Assembly: GCA_020697295.1 (NCBI GenBank)
Contig: JAJFBF010000004.1
Coordinates: 1-64,000 of the forward strand
Length of the DNA: 64,000 nt
DNA from: Moraxellaceae bacterium
Lineage (GTDB): Bacteria; Pseudomonadota; Gammaproteobacteria; Pseudomonadales; Moraxellaceae
Reading direction: 5' to 3'
Part shown: positions 35,476 to 44,922 of the stretch, in pieces
Position numbering within the stretch: the stretch's first letter is position 1
Layout of the letters: each line of letters starts with the position of its first letter
Translations under genes and position numbers: made by a program
Notes under the pieces: generated by a model
Seen by the model: only the letters and a program-made list of their open reading frames with translations
Databases searched by the model: none
What the model was told of the DNA's origin: nothing

Positions 35476-36471
35476 ATGAAAAAGCCTCTTCAATTCCTGG
35501 GCGCACTGGCGCTCTGGATCAGCCTGGCCTCCACGGCCGCGGTGGCGGAAACGGCCAGGACCGCCCTGGACCGGCCTGCCACGCTGTCCGCGAAGGCCAG
35601 CCGTTCACTCCTGCTCGATGTGGCGCAGGCCGGCAAGCGTATTGTCGCTGTCGGCGAGCGTGGCCATATCGTCTACTCGGACGATAACGGAAAGAACTGG
35701 AAGCAGGCGAAGGTGCCCGTTTCGGTTCTGCTGACCGGCGTCTATTTCGCCACCGACAAGGCGGGGTGGGCGGTCGGCCATGAGGGCGTGATCCTGAGCT
35801 CGACGGATGCCGGAGCGACCTGGAAGCTGCAGCATTCGGGCCGCGCCCCGGCTGCGGAAGGAAAGGAAGGCGCACCCTTGCTGGATGTGTGGTTCGCCGA
35901 TGCACAGAACGGTTATGCCGTCGGCGCCTATGGCTATTTCCTGCGCACGGCCGACGGTGGCAATACCTGGACTGATAATGCTGCCGTCTTCGAAAACCTC
36001 GACGGTCTTCATCTCAACAGCATTGCCGGCGTGCCTGCCAGTTCCACGGTGTTCATCGCCGGCGAACAGGGCAAGCTCTTCCGTTCAGCGGACAGCGGCG
36101 CCACCTGGGCCGCGGTTCCGTCGCCCTTCGATGGCTCCCTGTTCGGGGTGTCGGCCATCGCGCCGGACCTGGTGCTGATTTCCGGCTTGCAAGGACGGAT
36201 TTTCGCCTCTTCCGATGAAGGCGGGCAGTGGCGTCAGGTGCAGTCTGGGGTGAGCTCCGGCATCAATTCGGCCGTACGCCTCGTCGATGGTCGTGTCTTC
36301 GTGGTGGGCAATGCCGGGGTGGTGCTGGTGGCTGGGGATAGCCGGCTGGACCTCGTGTCGCATGTGCAGGGGGATCGTCGGTCGATTACGGCCGCGTTGC
36401 CGCTGTCACCCTCGGAGTTGTTGGTGGTGGGTGAGGGCGGTGCCAAGATCCTGCAGGCAGACAGCAAGTAA
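35476..36471 (+). CDS. YCF48-like beta-propeller protein
   Basis: A 331-residue exported protein. After a signal peptide (LGALALWISLASTAAVAE) it consists of repeated BNR/YCF48-type blades: HIVYSDDNGKNWKQ, VILSSTDAGATWKL, FLRTADGGNTWTD, LFRSADSGATWAA and IFASSDEGGQWRQ. The regular S/T-x-D-x-G-x-x-W repeats at about 45-residue steps indicate a seven-bladed propeller. Ycf48 assists photosystem II assembly in phototrophs; in this heterotrophic context it probably serves as a periplasmic partner of the RND/MMPL protein encoded 21 bases downstream. The ATG at 35476 begins the signal peptide. Confidence 0.88.
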   Translation: MKKPLQFLGALALWISLASTAAVAETARTALDRPATLSAKASRSLLLDVAQAGKRIVAVGERGHIVYSDDNGKNWKQAKVPVSVLLTGVYFATDKAGWAVGHEGVILSSTDAGATWKLQHSGRAPAAEGKEGAPLLDVWFADAQNGYAVGAYGYFLRTADGGNTWTDNAAVFENLDGLHLNSIAGVPASSTVFIAGEQGKLFRSADSGATWAAVPSPFDGSLFGVSAIAPDLVLISGLQGRIFASSDEGGQWRQVQSGVSSGINSAVRLVDGRVFVVGNAGVVLVAGDSRLDLVSHVQGDRRSITAALPLSPSELLVVGEGGAKILQADSK

Positions 36472-36492
36472 AAGGGGCGAAAGCAGAACGAC

Positions 36493-38820
36493 ATGAATAT
36501 CGAAAAATTCGAAGACATCATTTTTGGCAAGCGCAAGATCATCATCGGCGTTTTCCTTGCCATCACTATGCTGATGCTGTGGGCCGCCTCCGGCCTGCGG
36601 CCCGACGCCAGCCTGGAAAAGATGGTGCCGCTGCAGCACCCCTATATCCAGAACATGTTCAAGCACAAGGATGAACTCAGTCTCGGCAACGACATCAAGG
36701 TCGCGGTGGCGGTGAAGAATGGCGACATCTTCGATCCCGTCTATCTCGAGACCGTGAAACTGCTCACCGATGACGTGTTCTATCTGTCGGACATGCCGAC
36801 TCCTGAGGAAGCCGAACAGCACCAGATTGTCGAGCGTTCCAAGCTGAAGTCGCTCTGGACGCCGAACGTGCGCTGGAGCGAAGTCACTAAAGACGGATTC
36901 CAGGGCGGGGAAGTCACGCAGGGCTACGAAGGCAGCCTCGAGACCATGGATGCCCTGCGCAGCAATATCCTGCGCTCGGGCCAGGTGGGCCGGCTGGTGG
37001 CGGATGATTTCAAGTCCACCATCGTCCAGATTCCCCTCATTGACGGCGAGAAGATCGACTATCGCCAGCTTTCGGCCAACCTGGAGGCGTTGCGGCAGAA
37101 ATACGAGAAGCAGAACCCGAATGTGGAAATCCACATCGTCGGCTTCGCCAAGAAGGTGGGTGACCTGATCGAGGGTGCCTCCAAGATCGTCTTCTTCTTC
37201 CTGATCGCCGCCCTTATCACGCTGGTGCTGCTGGTATGGGATTTCCGTGATGTCCGCGCGTCCCTCATTATCCTCGGCTGCTCATTGGCGGCGGTGATCT
37301 GGCAGCTCGGACTTGCCCGAATCCTGGGTTTCGGCATCGATCCCTATTCGATGCTGGTGCCTTTTGTGGTGTTTGCCATCGCCATCAGTCACTCCGTTCA
37401 GATCGTCAATGCCGTCTTTGGCGAGGTGGCCAAGGGCGCGGCGCCCGAGGCGGCGGCGCGGCAGGCCCTGAGCTCGCTGTTCAAGCCGGGCGTGCTGGCG
37501 CTCACCACCGACATCATCGGCTTCCTGACCCTGCTGATCATCGATATTGACGTGATCCGCGCCCTGGCCATCGCTGCCAGCGTCGGGACCTTCATGATCG
37601 CGTTCACGAACTTCCTGATGCTGCCGCTGCTGTTCGCAAATTTCCGGGTGAGTCCCGCCGCCATGCGCAAGCTGCAGCGGCGCAGCGAGAAAAAATCTGC
37701 CATCTGGCACCTGCTTTCCAAGAAGACCGAGCGCGGCCCCGCCACGGTGGTGGTGGCTCTGGGCGCCATGCTGCTGGTCGGCGGTTTCGTGATCTCGCAG
37801 AATGTGAAGATCGGCGACCTGGATCGCGGCGCGCCCGAGCTGCGTCCGGACTCGCGCTACAACCAGGATGATCTCTTTATTACGTCGAATTATTCCATCA
37901 GCGCAGACGTACTCGTGGTGATGGTGGAGACGTCGCCGCAGATGTGCTCGAACTATGGGGTACTGGACTCCGTCGACCGCCTGCAGTGGACCCTGGAAAA
38001 CGTGCCGGGCGTGCAATCGGCACAGTCGCTGGTAACGGCCGTGAAGCGTATCCAGTCGGGCTTCAATGAAGGCAACCTCAAGTGGTCCGCGCTTGTGAAC
38101 GACGATGCCGTCCTGAACGAGTCCAGCAAGAACGTGCCCGACCTGTTTAACAGCGAGTGCAGCCTCGTGCCGGTGTTCGTCTTCCTGGATGACCACAAGG
38201 CCGAGACCCTGCAGCGCGTCACCGGAGCGGTCGAGGACTTCGCCAAGGCCAATAACACGGCCGACGTGAAGTTCCAGCTGGCCTCCGGCAATGCCGGCAT
38301 CGAGGCCGCTACCAACGAGGTCATTGCCGGCGAGAAGACGCCGATGCTGCTGCTGGTCTACGGTGTCGTGATCGTGCTCTGCTTCCTGGCCTTCCGCTCG
38401 TGGCGTGCCGTGGTTTGCGTGATCTTGCCGCTGGTCGTGACCTCGGTGCTTTGCGAGGCGCTGATGGCCAAGCTCGGTATCGGCATCAAGGTCGCCACCA
38501 TGCCGGTGATCGCGCTCGGCGTCGGGATCGGCGTCGACTACGGCCTCTATATCTTCGCCAAGCTGGAGGAGTACCTGCGGGCTGGCAAGTCGCTCACCGA
38601 CGCCTATCTCGAGACTCTGGCCAGCACCGGCAAGGCGGTACTTTTCACAGGCCTTGCGCTCGCCATCGGTGTCTTCACCTGGGTGTTTTCGCCGATCAAG
38701 TTCCAGGCCGACATGGGCCTGTTGCTCACCGTGATGTTCCTCTGGAACATGCTGGGGGCGCTGATCATGATCCCGGCCCTGGCCTACTTCGTGGTGAAGC
38801 CGGAGCACTACCGGAAGTAA
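36493..38820 (+). CDS. RND/MMPL-family transporter
   Basis: A 775-residue inner-membrane protein with two six-helix halves, each preceded by one helix and a large periplasmic loop: TM1 near residues 18-35, loop to about 225, TMs to about 400, then a second unit with TM7 near 415, a loop to about 610, and TMs to the end. Sterol-sensing-like segments are PFVVFAIAISHSVQIVNAVF and IALGVGIGVDYGLYIFA, as in MMPL/patched-type exporters of lipids and hopanoids. No AcrA-like adaptor is adjacent. With DUF1302, DUF1329 and the YCF48-like protein it makes a plausible envelope-spanning trafficking set for a hydrophobic substrate; direction and substrate are unknown. A strong terminator follows. Confidence 0.9.
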   Translation: MNIEKFEDIIFGKRKIIIGVFLAITMLMLWAASGLRPDASLEKMVPLQHPYIQNMFKHKDELSLGNDIKVAVAVKNGDIFDPVYLETVKLLTDDVFYLSDMPTPEEAEQHQIVERSKLKSLWTPNVRWSEVTKDGFQGGEVTQGYEGSLETMDALRSNILRSGQVGRLVADDFKSTIVQIPLIDGEKIDYRQLSANLEALRQKYEKQNPNVEIHIVGFAKKVGDLIEGASKIVFFFLIAALITLVLLVWDFRDVRASLIILGCSLAAVIWQLGLARILGFGIDPYSMLVPFVVFAIAISHSVQIVNAVFGEVAKGAAPEAAARQALSSLFKPGVLALTTDIIGFLTLLIIDIDVIRALAIAASVGTFMIAFTNFLMLPLLFANFRVSPAAMRKLQRRSEKKSAIWHLLSKKTERGPATVVVALGAMLLVGGFVISQNVKIGDLDRGAPELRPDSRYNQDDLFITSNYSISADVLVVMVETSPQMCSNYGVLDSVDRLQWTLENVPGVQSAQSLVTAVKRIQSGFNEGNLKWSALVNDDAVLNESSKNVPDLFNSECSLVPVFVFLDDHKAETLQRVTGAVEDFAKANNTADVKFQLASGNAGIEAATNEVIAGEKTPMLLLVYGVVIVLCFLAFRSWRAVVCVILPLVVTSVLCEALMAKLGIGIKVATMPVIALGVGIGVDYGLYIFAKLEEYLRAGKSLTDAYLETLASTGKAVLFTGLALAIGVFTWVFSPIKFQADMGLLLTVMFLWNMLGALIMIPALAYFVVKPEHYRK

Positions 38821-38843
38821 GGTTCGCCAGCCGTGAGTAAGAA

Positions 38844-38870
38844 GGCCCCCTCTCGAGGGGGCTTTTTTTT
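38844..38870 (+). terminator. Rho-independent terminator after the RND gene
   Basis: GCCCCCT / AGGGGGC stem with a CTCG tetraloop and an eight-T run, 24 bases after the stop. Confidence 0.93.
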
Positions 38871-38979
38871 GCCCCGGGCCCGGCCCTGAGGGGAGGCGCC
38901 GGTCGGTCAATTGATGCGGATGCCTGCCAATTGCCGGCCTTGTCCCTATAATGCGCGCCATCATGAAAGGGGACGTCCC

Positions 38980-40011
38980 ATGCTGTATTCCCTGGCTCGC
39001 CAGCTTCTGTTCCGCCTCGATCCCGAGACCGCCCATCATTTGTCCCTGCAGGGCATCAGCCTGGTCGAGCGCCTGGGCTTCCTGGCCCTGCTGCCGCCGG
39101 TTCCTGAAAACCCGGTCGAGGTCATGGGGCTGCGCTTTCCCAATCCGGTCGGCCTGGCCGCCGGCCTCGACAAGAACGGCGACCATATCGACGGCCTCGC
39201 CGCGCTCGGATTCGGCTTTATCGAGATCGGGACCGTGACCCCGCGGCCGCAGCCGGGCAATCCCAGGCCGCGCCTGTTCCGCCTGCCCGAAGCCCGCGCC
39301 ATCATCAACCGCATGGGTTTCAACAACCTGGGGGTGGATCATCTGGTCCGGCAGGTGGAGCGTTGCCGCTACCAGGGCGTGCTCGGCATCAATATCGGCA
39401 AGAACTTCGATACGCCGCTTGAGAAAGCCGCCGACGACTACCTGGCCTGCCTGGACAAGGTCTATGCCCATGCCAGCTATGTCACGGTGAACATCTCCTC
39501 GCCCAACACCAAGGGCCTGCGCAACCTGCAGTCCGGAGACGCCCTGGCGGCGCTGCTGGAGCCGCTCAAGAACCGCCAGGTCCAGCTCGCCAGCCAGCAT
39601 GGCCGCCATGTGCCCCTGGCCGTGAAGATCGCCCCCGACCTCGAGCCGGCGGATGTGGAGGTGCTGGCGGCCCAGCTCCTGCGCTTCGAGATCGAGGCGG
39701 TGATCGCCACTAATACGACCCTGGGCCGCGCCGGCGTGGAGCAGCTTCCGCATGGTCAGGAGGCGGGCGGACTCAGCGGTGCCCCGGTGCGTGCGGCCTC
39801 CACGCGGGTGCTGCGCGAGCTTACGGCGGCCCTGGACGGCAAGCTGGCGGTGATTGGGGTCGGTGGCATAGGCGATGGCGAAGCGGCGGCGGAAAAGATC
39901 CGGGCCGGCGCCGACCTGGTGCAGGTTTATACGGGCTTTATCTACGAGGGACCGCGCCTGGTCCGGGATGCTGCGACGGCGATTGCCGCACTGGGTGCCT
40001 GCCGGAAATGA
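38980..40011 (+). CDS. pyrD: Dihydroorotate dehydrogenase (quinone)
   Basis: A 343-residue class 2 dihydroorotate dehydrogenase, which oxidises dihydroorotate to orotate in pyrimidine synthesis and reduces ubiquinone at the inner membrane. The N-terminal helical part is [20 protein letters not shown]. The barrel carries [56 protein letters not shown] (with the class 2 catalytic Ser region), ATNTTLGR and [15 protein letters not shown] for FMN binding. The ATG at 38980 is the family start; the upstream extension is rejected. rmf is convergent downstream and rlmL follows, as in Pseudomonas-type genomes. Confidence 0.97.
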   Translation: MLYSLARQLLFRLDPETAHHLSLQGISLVERLGFLALLPPVPENPVEVMGLRFPNPVGLAAGLDKNGDHIDGLAALGFGFIEIGTVTPRPQPGNPRPRLFRLPEARAIINRMGFNNLGVDHLVRQVERCRYQGVLGINIGKNFDTPLEKAADDYLACLDKVYAHASYVTVNISSPNTKGLRNLQSGDALAALLEPLKNRQVQLASQHGRHVPLAVKIAPDLEPADVEVLAAQLLRFEIEAVIATNTTLGRAGVEQLPHGQEAGGLSGAPVRAASTRVLRELTAALDGKLAVIGVGGIGDGEAAAEKIRAGADLVQVYTGFIYEGPRLVRDAATAIAALGACRK

Positions 40012-40012
40012 G

Positions 40013-40041
40013 CGCCGCCCCGGAGGGCGGCGACGGTGCCT
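40013..40041 (+). terminator. Possible terminator between pyrD and rmf
   Basis: CGCCGCCC / GGGCGGCG stem with a CGGA loop just after the pyrD stop, with a short T-run (TTTT) eight bases later. It lies between convergent genes. Confidence 0.5.
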
Positions 40042-40103
40042 TTTGCGAAAGAGGGGATGGCATCAACCCGGGGTGGAGAGAGCAACTTGCGGAGTGAACC
40101 CGG

Positions 40104-40313
40104 TCAGATGCGGAGGCCGGCGGTTGCAGTGAGCGCGGCGACGCCAAAGAGGCCTTCACGTTCGTTGCTGCGGCCCTCGCGCCAGCCTGCCATCCAGTGT
40201 TGTCGCAGGTTGATGTCCTGGTAAGGGCAGCTGTCCTGGGAGCGGCCGGTCTGGCCGGCGCTAAAGCCTCGGGCGTAGAGAAGTTCGCTGCGTTCCCTTT
40301 TCTGTCTTTTCAT
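40104..40313 (-). CDS. rmf: Ribosome modulation factor
   Basis: A 69-residue RMF. The N-terminal half MKRQKRERSELLYARGFSAG and the SCPYQDINLRQHWMAGWREG block then RSNE match the family very well; the tail (GLFGVAALTATAGLRI) is somewhat longer than in E. coli (55 residues). RMF pairs with HPF to dimerise 70S ribosomes into inactive 100S particles in stationary phase. GAGGTG precedes the ATG at 40313. The frame runs further upstream but the extension has no ribosome site. It is convergent with pyrD and divergent from rlmL. Confidence 0.96.
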   Translation of the reverse strand: MKRQKRERSELLYARGFSAGQTGRSQDSCPYQDINLRQHWMAGWREGRSNEREGLFGVAALTATAGLRI

Positions 40314-40540
40314 CAGCCACCTCGGTGAGTGCAAGGTCGGGAGTCGTCCAGCTCGAGCGGGACAGGACGGCTTCGGATGCCGCAGAGCCATACTGCGGTC
40401 TACTGATTGAAGCCTTGCCACTTCCGGGCTGTCGATGAATTAATTGGCATAAGCCCGGAAATCATTAGGCAGTCGGGCGATTAACTCTTTTAATTGGCCT
40501 TCTGGGCAGCCTGGGCCAAGCAACTGAAAAAGCGGGAATT

Positions 40541-42682
40541 ATGACGTTTGAACTGGTGGTGACCTGTGCCGATGGCCTCGAGCCGACCCTGCAGCAGGAA
40601 CTGGCGGCCATGGGACTTGCCGACATACGGCGGGAACGCGGCACGCTGCGCGTCGACGCCTCCCTGGAGCAGGCCTATCGCATCTGCCTGTGGTCGCGCG
40701 TGGCATCGCGCGTCCTGCTGCCGCTGTTCTCGGTGGAGGGGGATACCCCGGAGGCGCTGTACTTCGAGGCGGTCCGTTTCACCTGGGGCAATCTCCTGTC
40801 GCCCACGGGCACCATTGCTGTCCACGCCACCGCGGCCCGCGGCATCAAGACCCATACCCAGTACCTGGCGCTGAAGCTCAAGGACGCCATCGTCGACCAT
40901 TGCCGCGAGCACTTCGGGGTTCGTCCTGACGTCGATGCCGTGGCGCCCGATGTGCCCCTGCACGTGCACGCCATGCCCGGCGGCTTTGCAGTCAGCCTCG
41001 ACCTGGCCGGCGACAGCCTGCACAAGCGCGGTTATCGCATCGCCATGACCGAAGCGCCGCTCAAGGAGAGCCTGGCGGCCGCCCTGCTGCTGCAGGCCGG
41101 CTGGCCTTCGGCGGAATTCGGAGCGCTGGTCGATCCCATGTGCGGTTCCGGCAGCTTCCTGATCGAGGCGGCATGGATGGCGGCGGATATCGCGCCCGGC
41201 CTGCAGCGCGACTATTACGGCTTCCTCGGCTGGAAAAAACATGATCCCGCGCTCTGGGAGCGGCTCCTGGAAGAGGCCCGGCAGCGCCGCGAGGCCGGCC
41301 TCAAGCGCCCGTTGCCGAAAATCCTGGGCTTCGATGCCGAGTACGAGGCGCTCACCGCCACCCGCAAGAACGCGCAGCGGGCCGGTGTCACGGCGCTGCT
41401 CGAGCTGGGACAGCGCGAGCTGCATGCGCTGCGCCGGCCGGCTGGTGTGGCAGGGAAGGGCCTGCTCATCACCAATCCCCCCTATGGCGAACGCCTGGGC
41501 GAAAAGAACACCACGCGCGAGCTGTACCGGGCACTGGGCCGGCTTTCCGCGCAGCATCTGTCCGGCTGGCAGGCCTGTGTGCTGGGCGCGGACGTGCAGC
41601 ATGTCGATGCCCTCGGCTTTGCGCATCGCGCCACCGAGCGCTTGCATAACGGCGCGCTTACGATCTATGCGCGCCATGGCGACATTCCCGCCGGGCCGTC
41701 TGCCGAGGTCATCCGCTTCACCGAGGCGCCGGGTGAAATTCCCGAGGATGCCCAGGCCTTTGCCAACCGCCTGCGCAAGAACCTGAAGGTGGCGCAGAAG
41801 CAGGCGATTGCCGAGCAGGTGCATTGCTATCGCGTCTATGACGCCGACATGCCCGAGTTCAATCTCGCTGTCGATGTCTATGAGCACCAGTTGCATGTGC
41901 AGGAATACGCGCCGCCCAAGACGGTCGATCCGGAAAAGGCCGAGGCGCGCTTCCGCCTCGCGCTGGTCGCCATCCGGCACGTCTTCGGCTTGCGTCGCGA
42001 AAATGTCTTTATCAAGGTGCGCTCGCGTCAGAAGGGCAAGCAGCAGTATGAGAAGCAGGGCAGCGTGGGGCGCTTTTTTGAAGTGCGCGACGGTAATGCC
42101 TGGGTGCTGGTGAACCTGACCGACTATCTCGACACCGGACTGTTCCTGGATCACCGCCCCTTGCGCCAGCGCCTGGCGCGCGAGGCCAAGGGCAAGCACT
42201 TCCTGAACCTGTTCGCCTATACCGGCGTTGCCAGCCTGCATGCGGCCCTGGGTGATGCGGCTTCGACCACCACGGTCGATCTCTCGCCCACCTATCTCAA
42301 CTGGGCGCAGCGCAACTTTGCGCTCAACGGCCTGGCCGAGGGACGCCATCATTTTGAACAGGCGGACTGCATGCGCTGGCTCAAGGACAGCGAGCTCGAA
42401 TTCGACCTGGTCTTTATCGATCCGCCGACCTTTTCGAATTCCAAGCGCACGCCGGATGTGTTCGATGTCCAGCACGACCATGTCGAGCTGATCTGGCTGG
42501 CGATGCGCGCCCTGCGCGCCGGCGGCACGCTGTATTTCTCGAATAATTTCCGCAAGTTCAAGCTGGATATGGAGGCGCTGTCGGAGTTCGCCATCGAGGA
42601 TATCTCGGCCGAGACCATCGGCTTTGACTTCGAGCGCAACCCCAATATCCACCGTTGCTGGAAGATCACGCACCGGAGCTGA
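40541..42682 (+). CDS. rlmL: 23S rRNA (guanine-N2/N7) methyltransferase RlmKL
   Basis: A 713-residue fusion that methylates G2445 (N2) and G2069 (N7) of 23S rRNA. Order: THUMP domain (residues about 45-155), RlmL-type N2-methyltransferase with VDPMCGSGSFLIEAAWMA and the catalytic ITNPPYGERLG, then the RlmK-type domain from about 400 with FLNLFAYTGVASLHAALGDA, FDLVFIDPPTFSNSKR and the C-terminal NNFRKFKLD. Both halves are complete and the length equals E. coli RlmKL (702). The stop overlaps the start of the glutaredoxin-like gene (ATGA-type junction), indicating coupling. Confidence 0.96.
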   Translation: MTFELVVTCADGLEPTLQQELAAMGLADIRRERGTLRVDASLEQAYRICLWSRVASRVLLPLFSVEGDTPEALYFEAVRFTWGNLLSPTGTIAVHATAARGIKTHTQYLALKLKDAIVDHCREHFGVRPDVDAVAPDVPLHVHAMPGGFAVSLDLAGDSLHKRGYRIAMTEAPLKESLAAALLLQAGWPSAEFGALVDPMCGSGSFLIEAAWMAADIAPGLQRDYYGFLGWKKHDPALWERLLEEARQRREAGLKRPLPKILGFDAEYEALTATRKNAQRAGVTALLELGQRELHALRRPAGVAGKGLLITNPPYGERLGEKNTTRELYRALGRLSAQHLSGWQACVLGADVQHVDALGFAHRATERLHNGALTIYARHGDIPAGPSAEVIRFTEAPGEIPEDAQAFANRLRKNLKVAQKQAIAEQVHCYRVYDADMPEFNLAVDVYEHQLHVQEYAPPKTVDPEKAEARFRLALVAIRHVFGLRRENVFIKVRSRQKGKQQYEKQGSVGRFFEVRDGNAWVLVNLTDYLDTGLFLDHRPLRQRLAREAKGKHFLNLFAYTGVASLHAALGDAASTTTVDLSPTYLNWAQRNFALNGLAEGRHHFEQADCMRWLKDSELEFDLVFIDPPTFSNSKRTPDVFDVQHDHVELIWLAMRALRAGGTLYFSNNFRKFKLDMEALSEFAIEDISAETIGFDFERNPNIHRCWKITHRS

Positions 42683-42912
42683 TGGCGATGCTGATCCTTT
42701 ATGGCACGGCCGGCTGCCATCTGTGTGAAGACGCCGAGGCGCTGTTGCGCCAAGCTGTCGCCGCGCGCGCCATCGAATGGCGCTATGTGGATATCGCACT
42801 GGATGACGCGCTGGTGGCGCGCTACGGCATCCGCATTCCGGTGCTGTTGACGGCGGGTGGCCAGGAGTTGGGCTGGCCGTTTTCCCTGCTGGATATCCTG
42901 CGGCTCGCCTGA
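42682..42912 (+). CDS. Glutaredoxin-like (DUF836) protein
   Basis: A 76-residue thioredoxin-fold protein. The redox motif CHLC is in LYGTAGCHLCEDAEALL, a cis-Pro is in RIPVLLTAGG, and the length matches the DUF836 glutaredoxin-like family. It probably acts as a small disulfide reductase; partners are unknown. Two in-frame ATGs occur, 42682 and 42688; the GGAG at 42674-42677 is better spaced for 42688, while 42682 overlaps the rlmL stop. The gene is co-transcribed with rlmL. Confidence 0.85.
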   Translation: MAMLILYGTAGCHLCEDAEALLRQAVAARAIEWRYVDIALDDALVARYGIRIPVLLTAGGQELGWPFSLLDILRLA

Positions 42913-42990
42913 ACCCCCGCCGTATTTCTCTGCACTTGTTTCCAGACGTCCTGCAGGTCGGGCTTCTGACCAAATGAGGCCCGACTTACC

Positions 42991-43776
42991 TTAATCGAAG
43001 CGGAACAGCCGCCGGGCATTGGCCGTGGTGATGGCTGCCAGCGCCTCTACCTCCTCGCCGCGCAGGCGCGCCACAGTGGCGGCGATATGAGTCAGGAAGG
43101 CCGGCTCATTGCGCCGGTCTTTGGGCTTCTGCGGCAGGTCGCGCGGCAGCAGCCAGGGACTGTCTGTTTCCAGCAGCAGCCGGTCCGCCGGAATCTCCTT
43201 CACCAGCGCCGCCAGTTCCTGGCCGCGACGTTCGTCGCAGACCCATCCCGTGATCCCGATATGCAGCCCCAGGTCGAGGTAGCTGAACAGCGCCTCGCGA
43301 GTGCCGGTGAAGCAATGCAGCACGCCGCCGGACCAGCTGTCGCGGGTGGCGCGCAGGATTGCCAGCTGGCGGACGCTGGCGTCGCGCTCGTGCAGGAAAA
43401 GCGGCAGCCCGGTCTCGCCGGCCAGGCTGATCTGCCAGAGGAAGGCACGCTCCTGGGCCTCGGCCGGGGAGAACATGCGGTTGAAGTCGAGGCCGGTCTC
43501 GCCCAAGGCAACCACGCCAGGCTCGCGGAGGAGGGCGCGCAAGGTCACGAGGCCGGCTTCGTCCAGCTGCGAAGCCTCATGCGGATGCACGCCGACCGTG
43601 GCCAGGCAATGCGGAGCATGGAGCCGGGACAGTCGGACTACCTGGGCGCTCTCCGCCAAGTTGGTGCCGGTGAGGACCAGGCGGGTGACGCCCGCCTCCA
43701 GGGCACGGGCGATGACCTCCCCGCGGTCGCGGTCATAGCGGTCAGAACTGAGATTCAAGCCGATATCGACGAGCAT
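42991..43776 (-). CDS. TatD family metal-dependent hydrolase/DNase
   Basis: A 261-residue TatD-type TIM-barrel nuclease. Metal and catalytic motifs are all present: VDIGLNLSSD (replacing the usual DTHCHL with DIGLN, as in TatD proper), GVHPHEAS, ALGETGLDF, LFLHERDAS, LHCFTGTRE and LLLETDSPWLLP. E. coli TatD is a Mg-dependent 3'-5' exonuclease involved in DNA repair and is encoded with tatABC, which is not the case here. The start at 43776 (MLVDIG) matches the family; the frame extends 24 codons upstream without support. Confidence 0.92.
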   Translation of the reverse strand: MLVDIGLNLSSDRYDRDRGEVIARALEAGVTRLVLTGTNLAESAQVVRLSRLHAPHCLATVGVHPHEASQLDEAGLVTLRALLREPGVVALGETGLDFNRMFSPAEAQERAFLWQISLAGETGLPLFLHERDASVRQLAILRATRDSWSGGVLHCFTGTREALFSYLDLGLHIGITGWVCDERRGQELAALVKEIPADRLLLETDSPWLLPRDLPQKPKDRRNEPAFLTHIAATVARLRGEEVEALAAITTANARRLFRFD

Positions 43777-44029
43777 GAATGGATCTCGAAGGGCGCTGGG
43801 CGTGCGGAGCGCGGGGAGGGGCTTTCCAAGGCGGGAAGGGTGCCGCAAAGGCGGCGCAACCGCCAGCCAGGCTGACCTGCGACCGCATGGAGGCCCGTTT
43901 TGGGGACAGCCGACCCCTGAGCCGGAAGGGCCGGAGCAAGGGCTGGTGGCGGGGCACCTTTCCCTCTGGAGGTCATGGGAGGCATTCAGTCAGGGTCGAT
44001 ACAAGCAATTCCTGATCTGGGGCAGGTGG

Positions 44030-44113
44030 ATTGTCAACAATATTGCCGGCGTCATCGTTGACAGCCCAAAGTATGAGGGTTATTTTCCCGTACCTCTCCA
44101 GATTGTCGACAAT
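44030..44113 (+). promoter_or_regulatory. Methylcitrate operon promoter with two PrpR-type operators
   Basis: TTGACA (44058-44063) and TATTTT (44081-44086) are separated by 17 bases and form a good sigma70-type promoter; transcription would begin near 44093. Two inverted repeats flank it: ATTGTCAACAAT at 44030-44041 and ATTGTCGACAAT at 44102-44113. The second lies just after the start point and five bases before the prpR ATG, a position suited to repression by the GntR-type PrpR; the first lies above -35 and could support looping or act as an auxiliary site. This palindrome agrees with sites described for GntR-type PrpR in proteobacteria. The rest of the stretch 43777-44029 shows no gene. Confidence 0.82.
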
Positions 44114-44118
44114 CTGTC

Positions 44119-44922
44119 ATGGCCTCAGCCGATCTTTCTAATGTCTCCCTCCCGGATGCCGACATGGCGCCCGAGGCGCTGACATTGGCTGACCGGGTCT
44201 TCCAGGAGATCCAGAGCGCCATCGTCAGGGGGGAGCTAAAGCCGGGCGCCAAGATGTCCGAGGCCGAGCTGGCCGCTCGCTACGGCGTCTCCCGCGGGCC
44301 GTTGCGCGAGGCCCTGCGCCGCCTGGAAGGACGCAAGCTGCTGACCCGCATTCCCCATGTGGGTGTGCGCGTGGTGTCCCTGTCCTTTCCCGAGCTAATC
44401 CATATCTACCAGGTGCGTGAAGCCCTGGAGGGTCTGGCGGCGCGCCTGGCCGCCGAGCACATGAGCCGTGAGGAAGTGCAGGGTCTGAAGGCCCTGCTGG
44501 CCGAGCACGAGAAGCAGGCCGAGCTGCAGCAGGGTCGCGCCTACTACCAGGAAGAGGGCGACTTCGACTTTCACTATCGCATCGTGCAGGGCAGCCGCAA
44601 CGAGGTCCTGAGCCAGATGCTCTGCGGCGAGCTTTACCATCGCGTCCGCCTCTACCGCTACCAGTTTTCCGTGACCGAGGGCCGCCCGCACAAGGCCTTC
44701 GGCGAGCACCACCGCATCATCGAGGCCATCGAGGCCCGTGACGGCGAAATGGCCGAGATCCTGATGCGCCGCCACATCGGCTCGGCGCGCAAGAACATCG
44801 AAGCGCATTTTCGCGACCATATCGCCCAGGCTCCGGACGCATCCGCCCACGAGGCGGCTGCGGCGCGAGGCAAGGGCAGGGGTGACCGCCCCGCCATCCA
44901 ACGAGGAGAAGACAATGAGTGA
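44119..44922 (+). CDS. prpR: GntR-family (FCD) regulator of propionate catabolism
   Basis: A 267-residue FadR-subfamily GntR regulator. The winged helix covers residues about 25-90 ([39 protein letters not shown]), and the FCD ligand domain spans about 100-230 with metal/ligand residues in [15 protein letters not shown] and [11 protein letters not shown]. It heads the methylcitrate operon and probably senses methylcitrate or a related acid, releasing the palindromic operators upstream. The first ATG has no ribosome site and lies directly after an operator; an in-frame ATG at 44164 is possible. It overlaps prpB by 8 bases. The last 35 residues are a low-complexity tail. Confidence 0.9.
   Translation: MASADLSNVSLPDADMAPEALTLADRVFQEIQSAIVRGELKPGAKMSEAELAARYGVSRGPLREALRRLEGRKLLTRIPHVGVRVVSLSFPELIHIYQVREALEGLAARLAAEHMSREEVQGLKALLAEHEKQAELQQGRAYYQEEGDFDFHYRIVQGSRNEVLSQMLCGELYHRVRLYRYQFSVTEGRPHKAFGEHHRIIEAIEARDGEMAEILMRRHIGSARKNIEAHFRDHIAQAPDASAHEAAAARGKGRGDRPAIQRGEDNE

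Noticed and set aside
37282-39753. An 823-codon minus-strand frame across the RND and pyrD genes
   Set aside because: It spans two recognised plus-strand genes and their terminator, and its translation is His/Arg/Gln-rich with no domain.
40314-40540. A tRNA or small RNA gene between rmf and rlmL
   Set aside because: No cloverleaf elements (no GTTCGANTC arm) or terminator could be found; it is probably the divergent promoter region.
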